Of a DNA stretch of 64,000 nt, positions 43,138 to 57,048 are shown in pieces. The DNA comes from Micropterix aruncella (Eukaryota; Arthropoda; Insecta; Lepidoptera; Micropterigidae): assembly GCA_944548615.1 (NCBI GenBank), contig OX155967.1, positions 805,321 to 869,320 of the forward strand, written 5' to 3'. The translations under genes were made by a program, and so were the position numbers. Numbering within the stretch: position 1 is the first letter of the stretch; the number at the start of each line of letters is the position of its first letter. Under the pieces are notes generated by a model, which saw only the letters and a list, made by a program, of their open reading frames with translations, was not told where the DNA came from and did no database searches.

Positions 43138-43172
43138 ATGAAAATCATCTACACCTTGTTGATATGGTAAGT
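43138..43172 (+). other. Leader ATG and candidate env splice donor
   Basis: An ATG at 43138 opens a short hydrophobic frame (MKIIYTLLI) that runs into ATATG|GTAAGT, a strong splice donor at 43167. Errantiviruses make env mRNA by splicing a leader to an acceptor upstream of env, and a signal-peptide-like first exon is plausible. A pyrimidine-rich acceptor candidate ends with AG at 49431. The reading frame across this junction has not been established. Confidence 0.45.
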
Positions 43173-43315
43173 GGCTAACTCTATGCTCTATCCTAAAAAT
43201 ATCCCGAACCTCAAAATATAACACTCCAATCCCTATTCCTCTACGCCCATCTTCAAATACTCATTTTCCCACGCACTTCCATATTACTTTTCGCTTGCTA
43301 AACATTTCTTTTACA

Positions 43316-44296
43316 ATGACTAAAATCGAAGAAACCAAAACGGCTCAGACCACAAACATCGCACCGGAAATACTAACACTCAGCATAATATTACAGTTAA
43401 TACCAGACTTTGACACATCCAACAATAGCCAAGTATATCGTTTTGTCAGGTCATGTGACTCCGCGTTCCGTTTAGCAAACCCGGCCCAACGAGAAATATT
43501 GTTAGTATACACCTTGAATAAAATCACAGGTACAAGCTCATCTGACACACATGCCAAACAATACACAAGCTGGGAAGATTTGAGGGATTTCCTAATTCAG
43601 AAATATTCGCAAACCAAAACACTGGGACACTTGAACCTAGAGCTGCAGTCAATGTTCCAAAACTCCACCGAATCCATAAATGAATATTTTATCAGAGTCG
43701 ATTTATGTAGGAGCAAGATAATCGAAAAACTAACAACAGAAATAACAGATAGTACGATAAGCGGGCGCAGGGCTATGACGGAAGAAACAGCTTTAAATGT
43801 CTTCATAAATGGATTAAAATCAGATATAGGGATCATGCTTCGTGTCAAGGAGTTTTCTAGCCTATCGGAGGCAGGACAGTTCGCAATACAGGAAGGCAAA
43901 ATACGAGACATGAATGCAGCCAGACAAAATTTATACAAAAATAGGGCAATTGAAGCCCCAACCAGGTCACCTTTTTTGAAAACTCGAGACACTCCTCAAC
44001 CACTCAATTTTCGTCCGCCAACAACTTATCTAACAAAAATATGCAGCTACTGTAAACACCCCGGGCATATGATATCTGAGTGCCGAAAAAGAGCGTATAA
44101 TAATAACAAATATAATAACTATAGGGACCAGACTCATATACAAAACAATTACGGCCAGAATAAACAAACCCCGATACATCCAGCTCGCGTCAATAATTTA
44201 AACTCCAAGGCGGCCGACGAAAGGAGCATCTCTTCGGAAACCGCTTTCAAAAATTGCTCAACTTCGCGGATGGAGACTCCGAATCTAGAAAAGTAA
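43316..44296 (+). CDS. gag: gag of LTR element 2
   Basis: 326 residues from the ATG at 43316; the longer frame upstream has no better start. The middle (TSWEDLRDFLIQKYSQTKTL, then LQSMFQNSTESINEYFIRVD) is a typical errantivirus-like capsid region. A perfect CX2CX4HX4C zinc knuckle, CSYCKHPGHMISEC, lies near residue 245, followed by an Asn/Lys/Gln-rich tail. Gag assembles the particle and binds RNA. The C-terminal 33 codons overlap a -1 frame that is open toward pol. There are no internal stops. Confidence 0.85.
   Translation: MTKIEETKTAQTTNIAPEILTLSIILQLIPDFDTSNNSQVYRFVRSCDSAFRLANPAQREILLVYTLNKITGTSSSDTHAKQYTSWEDLRDFLIQKYSQTKTLGHLNLELQSMFQNSTESINEYFIRVDLCRSKIIEKLTTEITDSTISGRRAMTEETALNVFINGLKSDIGIMLRVKEFSSLSEAGQFAIQEGKIRDMNAARQNLYKNRAIEAPTRSPFLKTRDTPQPLNFRPPTTYLTKICSYCKHPGHMISECRKRAYNNNKYNNYRDQTHIQNNYGQNKQTPIHPARVNNLNSKAADERSISSETAFKNCSTSRMETPNLEK
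44197..44244 (+). promoter_or_regulatory. -1 frameshift signal at the end of gag 2
   Basis: TTTAAAC at 44197-44203 is read T TTA AAC in the gag frame, a canonical slippery heptamer. The -1 frame opens precisely here (its last upstream stop is at 44194-44196). After a 6-base spacer, GCGGCCGA (44210-44217) can pair with TCGG (44234-44237) and CCGC (44241-44244) around a 3-base bulge. The structure is weaker than in element 1. Confidence 0.75.
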
Positions 44297-44592
44297 TAAT
44301 AAACGAAGCGAGAAAGCCACCCGCTCACGCACAAAAAAATTCCCATCAGAAACGCGCGCCAACCCTTCCATGTCTTTTAGCCAACAATAAACCACCGACG
44401 CCGAATGAGATTATCTATGGTAGAAATCGGCGCGACGTTGGTACACAAACAGACGAAAATCAACTATCTTCCATATCCGGTACTAGTTCTATACAAAGTC
44501 AGAATCATCCTAATTCCCTTATGCAATATCACCCCAAAATTACTAAATCGGATGCTAAGTATAGCACCAAAACGCGTCCTAAAAATTCTTAA
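44204..44592 (+). CDS. gag-pol linker frame ending in a single stop before pol
   Basis: This frame continues from the slippery site (gag -1) for about 129 codons, rich in Ser, Asn, Gln, Thr and Lys, with no recognised domain. It ends at TAA 44590-44592. The long pol frame continues immediately in the same frame. Either this stop is a recent nonsense mutation, or it is suppressed, or pol initiates separately at the ATG 44596-44598. The neighbouring codons are a string of AAA TCT repeats, so a one-base change is the simplest reading. Confidence 0.6.
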
Positions 44593-44595
44593 TCT

Positions 44596-47500
44596 ATGAA
44601 TAAATCGCATGCTAAATCTACCAAATCGTTTACCAAATCTCATGCTAAGCCTACTAAATCTAGCTCTGAATCCCCTAATTCTACTACTAAATCTCTAAAG
44701 GGCGATCAGCCCCAACTTACTAAATCTATTACTATATCTAACTCTGAATCCCCTGATTCTACTACTAAATCTCTAAAGGGCGATCAGCCCCAACTTACTA
44801 AATCTATTACTATATCTAGCTCTGAATCGCCTAATTCCATTTCTAAATCTCTAAAGAACAATCATCCCCAATTTACCCAGTCTATTATCGAATCAGAACT
44901 AAAAAATCAAAAGTCACCGGAGGCGACAGGAAAAGAATTCCGATTCATCGAAGTAGAGGGAGACATTTTTGACTCAGACCCCGAATACGCGCTAGGCCAC
45001 TGTGTGGCCAGCGATTTCAAAATGAACGCCGGCATAGCCGTGAATTTCAAGGAAAGATTCGGATCTATCAGTAACCTGCTAAATCAGAATGTAAAAATCG
45101 GTGGCGTTGCCTCAATCCAAAAAGACAGCAGGCACATTTATTATCTCGTTACAAAAAAAAACAGCTCAGATAAACCAACCTATGACAGTCTAAAGGCATC
45201 ACTGGCGGAATTGTATCGACAAATTCATAGTCACAACGTAAAGAAAATCGCTATCCCCAGGTTAGGCTGTGGTCTAGATCGTTTGGAATGGGAACAAGTT
45301 CGAGAAATCTTATGCGAAATATTTGCCAAATCATCCATCGAGATCAAAGTATACCACCTTAGGTCAAACAAACCACGAGAAGAAATTCCCACTTTTGCCA
45401 TTTCTTCATTAAATGACGTACCGCCGGAAAACCTCTTATACTGTACGTTCCGGGTAGATGGAAACCCTTTAACCCTCCTCGTAGACACTGGGGCAGGTAT
45501 ATCCGTGATTCACAGGAACAAAATTGGTTCAAATTTCCTCGACGCATCCAGTCAGGTGGCCATAGTAGGCATTTCAAGCGCACAATCTCCTATTCAGAGT
45601 TACGGGAAGTCTAAAATAGCATTAGATGATTTTCCCAAATTCAATTTTCACGTAGCAAATCTAAATATCGCCGCAGACGGCATACTGGGTAACGATTTTA
45701 TGTCAAGGTTCAACGCCCAGATATTCATTCAACCAAAAATTATACAAATACGAGATAAAACCTATAGACTACATTATTTGAAAGACGAATCAATAAAAGG
45801 CAAAGACACAGATAAGTACGTGTTACACGCACGCACAGAAACGGTGATATTATGTCGAACGGAGTCTTTAAGCGACGGGGACGCGATAATTGAAAATCAA
45901 ACATTAGATAACGGACTGCACCTACCAAGGGCGATAGTGAGAGTCCGAAACAACAAATTTATTATCACATGTGTAAACACTACTGAAACGGAACAGACAA
46001 TAACAATACCCACGCTCAGTGTAGAACAAATGAACTCCAGTTATCAAATAAATAGTGTAAACACAGACATGAGACAGCAAGACACAAATACAACACAAAG
46101 AAAGAAACAAATACTAGATCTTATCAGGGACCGACATCTGAACGAGGAAGAATTAAGATCATTACACAGAGTGATCTCCGAATATTCGGATATATTCTAT
46201 CTGGACGGGGATAAACTGACATTTAGCAATCACGTAAAACACTCCATACCCACAACCACAAATAACCCAGTACGTGCAAAAATTTACCGCCTTCCTAAAA
46301 TTCACGAACAGGAAGTAGAACAACAAATTCAAAAAATGTTGGAACAAGACATCATACAACCCAGTTCATCACCATGGAACAGCCCAATCTGGGTGGTACC
46401 CAAAAAACCTGATGCATCTGGGAAACAGAAGTGGAGATTAGTGATAGATTATAGGAAATTAAACGAGCTCGTATTAAATAGCGCTTATCCCATCCCCAAT
46501 ATTAACGATATCCTGGATAGATTGGGCCACTCGCAATATTTCACCACTCTAGATTTAGCATCAGGCTATCACCAGATTCAACTAAATCCCGGGGACGCAG
46601 AAAAAACGGCGTTTAGTACCCCTTTCGGTCAATATGAAATGAAGAGGATGCCCATGGGGCTCCGTAACTCCGGAAATTCCTTTCAGCGTATCATGGATTC
46701 TGTCTTGCAAGGGCTCCAAGGCGAGCGATGTTTCGTCTATTTGGATGATATCGTAATATTTGCAGCGAGTCTACAAGAGCATGATCAAAAACTACGAGAG
46801 GTATTTTTCAGACTCCGAAAATATCAACTCAAAATCCAGCCAGACAAATGCGAGTTTCTTAGACGCGAAGTGACATACCTGGGCCACGTTATATCAGAAG
46901 ATGGAGTGCGGCCAAACCCAGAAAAAATAAGAGCAGTAATGGAGTATCCCACCCCTAAATCACGCACTGACATCAAGGGTTTCCTCGGACTCACGGGGTA
47001 TTATCGGAGGTTCCTCAAGGACTTCAGCAAAATCACGAAACCCCTAACGAATTTATTAAAGAAGGACGTTTCTTTCAAATGGGGAGAGCCCCAACAATCA
47101 GCATTCAATGAATGCAAACAACTACTCACTAACCCACCAATTCTTCAATATCCTGATTTTAATAAAGAGTTTATCCTGACTACGGACGCTTCTAAATACG
47201 CGCTAGGGTCAGTACTATCACAAGGGGAAATTGGCAAAGACCTACCAATAGCATATGCCTCCAGGACACTGAACGACGCAGAAATTAATTACTCAGTGAT
47301 TGAACGCGAGCTACTCTCTATAGTATGGTCCGCAAAACACTTTCGACCATATTTGTACGGCAGAAAATTTAAAATAGTTACAGACCACAAACCTCTCACC
47401 TACCTATTCTCAATGAAAGATCCAGGTAGTAAATTAGTGCGCTGGCGACTGAAACTGGAAGAGTTTGACTATGAGGTAATACACAAAGCCGGTAAATATA

Positions 47501-49149
47501 ATACTAACGCTGACGCTTTATCACGACCTCCTCAAATATCCACTTATAACACCGCAGGAGGAAGCAAAGACACCCCACGGGAAAGACCCGACGATTATCT
47601 ACAAATAAACTACGAAGCTTTCTCCGTAAAAACCAACCATGACATAAATATTCCTAACTTCAAATTATCTCCAAGTCAGCTAATGAACACAGCCCACAAA
47701 AATATATTTATTCCTGTGTCATGCCAAATCTCGAATCAAAATAAACTATTCAAAGCGGTGATAGATAACGCACGTGAACAAACGCCGGATATGCAAATAC
47801 AAATAGACTTCTATTTGAGAAAACACAAAAACATATACGACACTGATATTTTAATCTCTCCAGAGGGACAAAACTTATTTATGACCTGCACTAGGATAAA
47901 TTACTTCGACCCATGGGACATAGAAAACTATTTCAAGTCGCTGTTATCATGTTTGCAACGACACGATATAAAAACACTTCATATACCTGACCTCAAAAGC
48001 GACCGTACCTGCTTGATGCGAGGTAACGAACAATCCAATGTAACAGCATACCTGGCGGACGCATACAACTGTATGATAACAATATGCGAAGATAAGGTAG
48101 TACATCCAAACCCGGAGGAACGGCCCAATATCTTAAAAACCTATCACGACGAACCATTGGCGGGCCATCGCGGAATAAATGAAACGACTAGGAAAATTCG
48201 AGAGGTCTATTTTTGGAAGAACATGGCTGAAGATATCAAAAACTATATCGAAAACTGCCTGACATGCCAACGCAACAAAACGCAACGAAAAACTTTCCAG
48301 GCACCTATGGTTATAACATCACAAGCCACTGAACCATTCGAGCGAGTGTCAATGGACCTCGTATCGTACTCTGAAATCAGCGACAATAATAATAAATACA
48401 TCCTCACCTTGCAAGATGAACTAACAAGGTACGTACAAGCTTATCCGATTCCCGATAAGGAAGCGCTAACAGTTGCGAGACAACTGCTATACTTTAGCCA
48501 GCATTTCGGGATCCCCATACGTTTCCACTCCGATCAAGGTGCGGAATTCCTGAACAACACCATAAAACAACTGATGAAATTCTTTAATTCAAATCAAACA
48601 TTCAATACTGCCTACCATCCACAAAGTAATGGTGCCTTAGAAAGATTCCACGCATCACTGCGCGATCACATTCGAATGTACCACAGGCGTAGATTGAGAA
48701 ACTGGGACCAGATAGTGCCTTTTGCGATAATGTGTCACAATACGTCCGTTAATGCGTCTACCGGGTATACCCCATACGAGTTACTTTTTGGTTACAAACC
48801 TCGCCCCTTTTTCCAATTAAAACCTATCTCCGAATACACTGCCTGCGAATATGTTAAGGACCTGGGAGAAAGACTGAAAATCGCCCGGGAAACAGCCGCA
48901 CGCAACGTTGAAGCCATGAAGGAAAGGGCAAAAGAAAGATATGACAATAAAATAAAGAACATCGCAAAGTACCATATAGGCGACAAAGTCATGTTACGCA
49001 CCCCTAATCCAAACAATCTAGAGCCAAAGTGGGAAGGGCCTTATGAAATCATTCGAGCAGGTTTTAATGAAAATTATATCATTAGGAAGTCCGGGAGAAA
49101 CAACCTAGTTCATGCTAATCGACTTCGACCGTTCACATTACCAAACTAA
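44596..49149 (+). CDS. pol: pol of LTR element 2: macrodomain-PR-RT-RH-tether-IN
   Basis: 1517 residues without internal stops. Residues 1-110: Ser/Thr/Lys-rich tandem repeats. 115-256: macrodomain resembling TARG1/OARD1 (separate entry). Protease: LLVDTGAG with Asp297. Reverse transcriptase ~555-770 with VYLDDIV (YLDD 715-718). RNase H: Asp864, Glu903, Asp930 and Asp973. A ~180-residue tether follows. Integrase: H1184, H1191, C1221, C1224; catalytic D1254, D1313, E1349; a KWEGPYEI GPY/F module near the C-terminus. The products would process Gag-Pol, copy RNA to DNA and integrate it. The layout is errantivirus-like apart from the extra N-terminal domain. Confidence 0.93.
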   Translation: MNKSHAKSTKSFTKSHAKPTKSSSESPNSTTKSLKGDQPQLTKSITISNSESPDSTTKSLKGDQPQLTKSITISSSESPNSISKSLKNNHPQFTQSIIESELKNQKSPEATGKEFRFIEVEGDIFDSDPEYALGHCVASDFKMNAGIAVNFKERFGSISNLLNQNVKIGGVASIQKDSRHIYYLVTKKNSSDKPTYDSLKASLAELYRQIHSHNVKKIAIPRLGCGLDRLEWEQVREILCEIFAKSSIEIKVYHLRSNKPREEIPTFAISSLNDVPPENLLYCTFRVDGNPLTLLVDTGAGISVIHRNKIGSNFLDASSQVAIVGISSAQSPIQSYGKSKIALDDFPKFNFHVANLNIAADGILGNDFMSRFNAQIFIQPKIIQIRDKTYRLHYLKDESIKGKDTDKYVLHARTETVILCRTESLSDGDAIIENQTLDNGLHLPRAIVRVRNNKFIITCVNTTETEQTITIPTLSVEQMNSSYQINSVNTDMRQQDTNTTQRKKQILDLIRDRHLNEEELRSLHRVISEYSDIFYLDGDKLTFSNHVKHSIPTTTNNPVRAKIYRLPKIHEQEVEQQIQKMLEQDIIQPSSSPWNSPIWVVPKKPDASGKQKWRLVIDYRKLNELVLNSAYPIPNINDILDRLGHSQYFTTLDLASGYHQIQLNPGDAEKTAFSTPFGQYEMKRMPMGLRNSGNSFQRIMDSVLQGLQGERCFVYLDDIVIFAASLQEHDQKLREVFFRLRKYQLKIQPDKCEFLRREVTYLGHVISEDGVRPNPEKIRAVMEYPTPKSRTDIKGFLGLTGYYRRFLKDFSKITKPLTNLLKKDVSFKWGEPQQSAFNECKQLLTNPPILQYPDFNKEFILTTDASKYALGSVLSQGEIGKDLPIAYASRTLNDAEINYSVIERELLSIVWSAKHFRPYLYGRKFKIVTDHKPLTYLFSMKDPGSKLVRWRLKLEEFDYEVIHKAGKYNTNADALSRPPQISTYNTAGGSKDTPRERPDDYLQINYEAFSVKTNHDINIPNFKLSPSQLMNTAHKNIFIPVSCQISNQNKLFKAVIDNAREQTPDMQIQIDFYLRKHKNIYDTDILISPEGQNLFMTCTRINYFDPWDIENYFKSLLSCLQRHDIKTLHIPDLKSDRTCLMRGNEQSNVTAYLADAYNCMITICEDKVVHPNPEERPNILKTYHDEPLAGHRGINETTRKIREVYFWKNMAEDIKNYIENCLTCQRNKTQRKTFQAPMVITSQATEPFERVSMDLVSYSEISDNNNKYILTLQDELTRYVQAYPIPDKEALTVARQLLYFSQHFGIPIRFHSDQGAEFLNNTIKQLMKFFNSNQTFNTAYHPQSNGALERFHASLRDHIRMYHRRRLRNWDQIVPFAIMCHNTSVNASTGYTPYELLFGYKPRPFFQLKPISEYTACEYVKDLGERLKIARETAARNVEAMKERAKERYDNKIKNIAKYHIGDKVMLRTPNPNNLEPKWEGPYEIIRAGFNENYIIRKSGRNNLVHANRLRPFTLPN
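44602..44890 (+). repeat. Tandem repeats encoding the Ser/Thr/Lys-rich pol N-terminus
   Basis: An ~81-base unit around ACTAAATCTCTAAAGGGCGA is repeated, with two nearly identical copies at about 44680-44840 and a diverged third one after them. The sub-unit AAATCT recurs throughout the stretch. It encodes TKSLKGDQPQLTKSITIS-type repeats, probably a flexible linker. Confidence 0.8.
44938..45363 (+). other. TARG1/OARD1-like macrodomain within pol
   Basis: Residues 115-256 of pol carry the signatures of a TARG1-type macrodomain in order: VEGDIFDSD, then GHCVASD, NAGIAVNFKERFG, GGVASIQKDSRHIYYLVTKK, SDKPTYDSL, and IPRLGCGLDRLEWEQV, ending IEIKVYHL. In human TARG1 the catalytic residues are a Lys in the TKK motif and an Asp in the CGLDRL motif; here K187/K188 and D228 correspond. 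Enzymes of this family remove ADP-ribose from Glu/Asp of proteins. Its presence between Gag and protease suggests it is made as part of Gag-Pol. The function in the element is inference: it may counter host ADP-ribosylation or act on particle proteins. Confidence 0.9.
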
Positions 49150-49436
49150 AGTTTTAGTAAATTTCTATTATTTTTCTCGAATCTAATGTTTTAAACGTCA
49201 ATATGAACAAATAATTATGTATATCATTTAGTCTATAAATTAAAGGAAAACCTTGTACGGTTAAAACCCTTTAAGGTCTTGTAACAATAAACAAAACAAA
49301 TCATTATTAAACTAAAATATGTCAGTAAGTCATATGTGCTCGTTTACGATAACCACTCATTCTACGTTACGTCTTATCAGTTACTCTATTATTGAATCAA
49401 TATCACATAGTATTGCTCACTTGCTGTTTAGGTTAA
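49150..49436 (+). other. Pol-env intergenic segment of element 2
   Basis: About 280 AT-rich bases after the pol stop. The pyrimidine-rich TTGCTGTTTAG ends at 49431 and is a candidate splice acceptor for env. The Kolobok-like element inserted immediately beside it, at TTAA 49433-49436. Confidence 0.5.
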
Positions 49437-49865
49437 GGTGAATCGTCTTGGTCGCATTACATACAGATTTCATTTCCCATAGGAACCGAAAATATTACCG
49501 TATTCCTAATTTGTTTGATACCAAAAAAATGTACAGAAAATTACGTCCCCGGGAAATAAATGTCATGAATTTTCGATGCTTAAAAGGCGTTCATTTTGAA
49601 TTTCAAACTAAAATAAATTTCACTATTGTCTACGCTTGTGTTAGTAGACAGTGTGAGCGAGTGGGTTTGCTCGCGAGTGACCGCGCCAACATGCTATGAG
49701 ACAGCGCTATGTATAAGAATGAAATGGATGTCGCTGATAAGCCGCGCGGGCGGTCGCCGCAGCAGAGAATCGCAGTAATGTTTATCAGTGGTAATGTTGC
49801 CAAGCACCTAGGCGCAACACTATCGCCTGTCATGTCAATTTGCCTTTGAATAGTTTGTCAACGAG

Positions 49866-49968
49866 GTGTACCCTACTTACTTACTTTCCAAGTTTAATTG
49901 TTAGTTAAGTTAGTTTAGTAGTTAGGTGTACCCTACTTACTTACTTTTTCCAAGTTTAATTGTTGAAT
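49866..49968 (+). repeat. Direct repeat in the 5' part of the Kolobok-like element
   Basis: AGGTGTACCCTACTTACTTA and the following CCAAGTTTAATTGTT occur twice, ~57 bases apart, directly upstream of the transposase start. They may be transposase-binding or promoter elements. Confidence 0.7.
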
Positions 49969-49976
49969 TCAAAACC

Positions 49977-54357
<4,381 letters not shown>

Positions 54358-54741
54358 TTTATCTTGTCTTTCGCAGATTTCACGACAAATGTGGAATTCC
54401 GTCCATTTTTATATTTTATATTTTAGAATATATATTTTGTGATGCTATATTTCCCGAACTGTATCATTAAAAAACTGTCTATAGTGTGAATGGAATAATA
54501 CAAACTGGGTTGTATTTTTTTTGGAATTTTACATAAAATAAACTTGCGATCGCGGGACCGCCGTCAGGAACGAAGTTCTCTACAATTTTACAAATATTAC
54601 AAGTTTATACAATTGCTATATCGAGCGGTAACGCTTTTTCGTTATTGGGACATTCCATGCAAAAGAGGAAAATGATATTTTAAAATTCAATTAATTATCT
54701 TATATAATTCAATATATTTTCACATTTTGTACTTGTATCAT

Positions 54742-54807
54742 CAGCCACAATGAGCTGTCCCACCAGCCACAATGGCTTGTCCCACCAGCCACAATGACCT
54801 GTCCCAC
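54742..54807 (+). repeat. Three 22-bp tandem units
   Basis: CAGCCACAATG followed by variable bases and TGTCCCAC is repeated three times with period 22, in the 3' non-coding part of the Kolobok-like element. Confidence 0.85.
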
Positions 54808-54914
54808 CACTCACAATTATAAATATTTATTTTGTTGCGTCTACGAACGTTAGCAATCTATTTTTTTAAGAGAACAAAAGCATAGAGTATATAATTTACA
54901 ACATAGAAACAGCT

Positions 54915-55110
54915 ATAAATAGGATAAAAACGATTTTACCGCGTGAATTTAGTAGAACCCGTCGTTTCGGCGCTGTTGCAAGAGATGTTGTCCAGGGTAG
55001 ATTGGGTAGACCGTCCAGGGTAGCAGTCTACCCTGGTCAACGACGCATGCAACAGCGCCAAAACATCGTGTTCTACTAAATTCACGCGGTAAATTCGTTT
55101 TTATGCTATT
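54915..55110. repeat. Palindromic unit 1, related to Penelope-like 3' end
   Basis: The left arm has TTTTACCGCGTGAATTTAGT and CCGTCGTTTCGGCGCTGTTG; the right arm carries the same sequence inverted, with an inner CCAGGGTAG/CTACCCTGG pair. The left arm matches the 3' end of the Penelope-like fragment at 62184-62280. It may be an inverted pair of Penelope-like terminal repeats. Confidence 0.75.
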
Positions 55111-55412
55111 AAAAACAAAAAGAAATGTTACCGTAAAAATATACAGGGGGATATACCGCACCGATTTCATTTTGTGATAAATCGTTCAATTTTCTCTTAT
55201 AAATCTTTATTGTGATATTTAAAACTAAATATGACTTTCGCAACACTTTTGAATTTTGTTCTTATTTTGACAACATTCTATATTTGAATTTTGTACTTAT
55301 TCAGTCAACGTAACGACATTTCGTCTGTCGTTTTCGGCGGATTGCACGCCTTGAATAAACTTCGTTCCAAAAAATATATTTATTTCTACCACTATGACCA
55401 ACCCTTGACTCA

Positions 55413-55578
55413 TAAAAAGGTTTAAAACGAATTTACCGCGTGAATTTTGTAGCACCCGACGTTTCGGTGACGTTGCAGTCGCCGTTGTCCAGAGTAGATT
55501 AAAAGAGCCAGACTGCAACGTCACCGAAACGTCGGGTGCTACAAAATTCATGCGTTAAATTCGTTTTAAACCTTTTTA
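55413..55578. repeat. Palindromic unit 2, related to Penelope-like 3' end
   Basis: The arms at 55413-55482 and 55511-55578 are almost perfect inverted copies, starting AAAAAGGTTTAAAACGAATT and including CACCCGACGTTTCGGTGACG. The internal arm sequence is nearly the same as at 62205-62260. Confidence 0.85.
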
Positions 55579-55784
55579 TAATGTCAAACAAACGCGATAG
55601 TCTTCAATTTCATAACCCTTGACTCTTTTAGTATTTCACCAGAAGGGTGTTATAGCAACGGTCTTTACTACATAGTAATGTATACAATTACATACCTACA
55701 AAGGTTCTTAGTTTCCAAGTCAAGTAATTCCATTTATACCAACAATATATTGGTATCGTCTGGCAGCACTGCTCGGATCAGCCG

Positions 55785-55965
55785 GTCTAATAATTGTCTA
55801 GCGAAATACGCACTTTCGTGGACTGCATAAGAGCGTAATTTAAGTAAAGGTTTGCTGCCGTCCGCAGCACCGCTAGCATGTCTACTAATTGTTTAGCGAA
55901 ATACGTTCTTTCGTGGACTGCATAAGAGCGTAATTTATGTAAAGGCGAGCTGCCGTTCGCCGCGA
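55785..55965 (+). repeat. ~97-bp direct repeat near the right end of the Kolobok-like element
   Basis: CTAATTGTTTAGCGAAATAC-type sequence through TTCGTGGACTGCATAAGAGC occurs twice, ~97 bases apart. Subterminal direct repeats often bind transposase. Confidence 0.8.
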
Positions 55966-56218
55966 GACTGTGTGCGTAGATGAAAATTCGCTATATCTGA
56001 ACCGAAATTGGTCTGTTTTCCCCATTAATTTCGTAATGCGGTTGATTATCGCGGTGATACGAAGTACATCGAACCGTGTATATGTAAAGTTCCCGGTAAA
56101 TTTATTTCGTAATTTTTACTGCACTGAGAGAGCTAAAAATCGTATTTTTCTGTTAATATTGCTTACAACGCCATCTATTATCAGAATAGTTTCGTCGGAC
56201 CGCGACGAATCACCTTAA

Positions 56219-56445
56219 GATAAACAATCCTCTTTTGTATACACGCTTCACGTGAACAACGATATTAACGAAAATATCGACAGACTAAACATATATTTGA
56301 ACTCCACATCGAAACTTATTTTCGATATAAAAATAAATGAAGAAGTATCCACCATCTCACTGCAGCTCCTTGAATGGGTAGTCAGTCTGGAGAACGACAT
56401 TAATGACTGCCTTACCAGTATACTTTTGCGAAATCCAATACAGTA
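56219..56445 (+). pseudogene. env: env-like region of element 2, first part
   Basis: An open frame of about 65 codons with a coiled-coil-like composition (ISLQLLEWVVSLENDIND) lies in the position of env and stops at the pogo-like insertion. Similarity to errantivirus Env rests on position and on the second part. It is bounded on the left by the Kolobok-like element and lacks the N-terminal portion. Confidence 0.55.
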
Positions 56446-56899
56446 GGGGAGATATGTACAAAATGACATACATGGACAAAACGACATAGTGCCCTTTGCG
56501 CGGGAACTGCCAGGTATTCCTTTCTCAAATCGACCGCTAGAGGCGCGGGACGAGGCGTCCGCAATCATGCGAGCGCGTCAGTTCTCCCCGCGCACGCGGC
56601 TGCGTTTGACGTGGTATAACAGAATTTGTGTATTGGCGAGTTTTTTTTTGTATGCAGTTCGTATTTACGCAGGTAAGTGTTTTCATCGTATTTCTTGTAC
56701 ATACTTGATGGAGTGCTGTTATTTGAAGTCCATTGTGTCAGCTTATAGTGCGTTTTCGTGTTTATTTCTGTTATAAAATATATATTTTATTGTTGAAAAA
56801 TGTTATGCTGCTATGGACAAAATGACATAGACTGACTAGGGACAAAATGGCATAGTATGTCATTTTGTCCATACATATGGACAAAATGACATAACTACA

Positions 56900-57016
56900 A
56901 GATGGTGATTATAAAACTTTAGGTCCACCGGGTTGTTTGGAAGAAATTGCCTAAGGAAATAAGTCTGCCCTTGCGACTATGAAGTCGCACAAAGATTATT
57001 ATTATTATTATTATTT
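56900..57016 (+). mobile_element. LINE 3'-tail fragment in the pogo-like element
   Basis: A block containing AGGTCCACCGGGTTGTTTGG and ending in (ATT)n at about 56996-57014 lies between the left subterminal repeats and the transposase. It has the form of a strongly truncated retrotransposon, but the family is not identified. Confidence 0.4.
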
Positions 57017-57048
57017 AATTTTGATATTTTGTTCTAGTTTGCGGAAAA

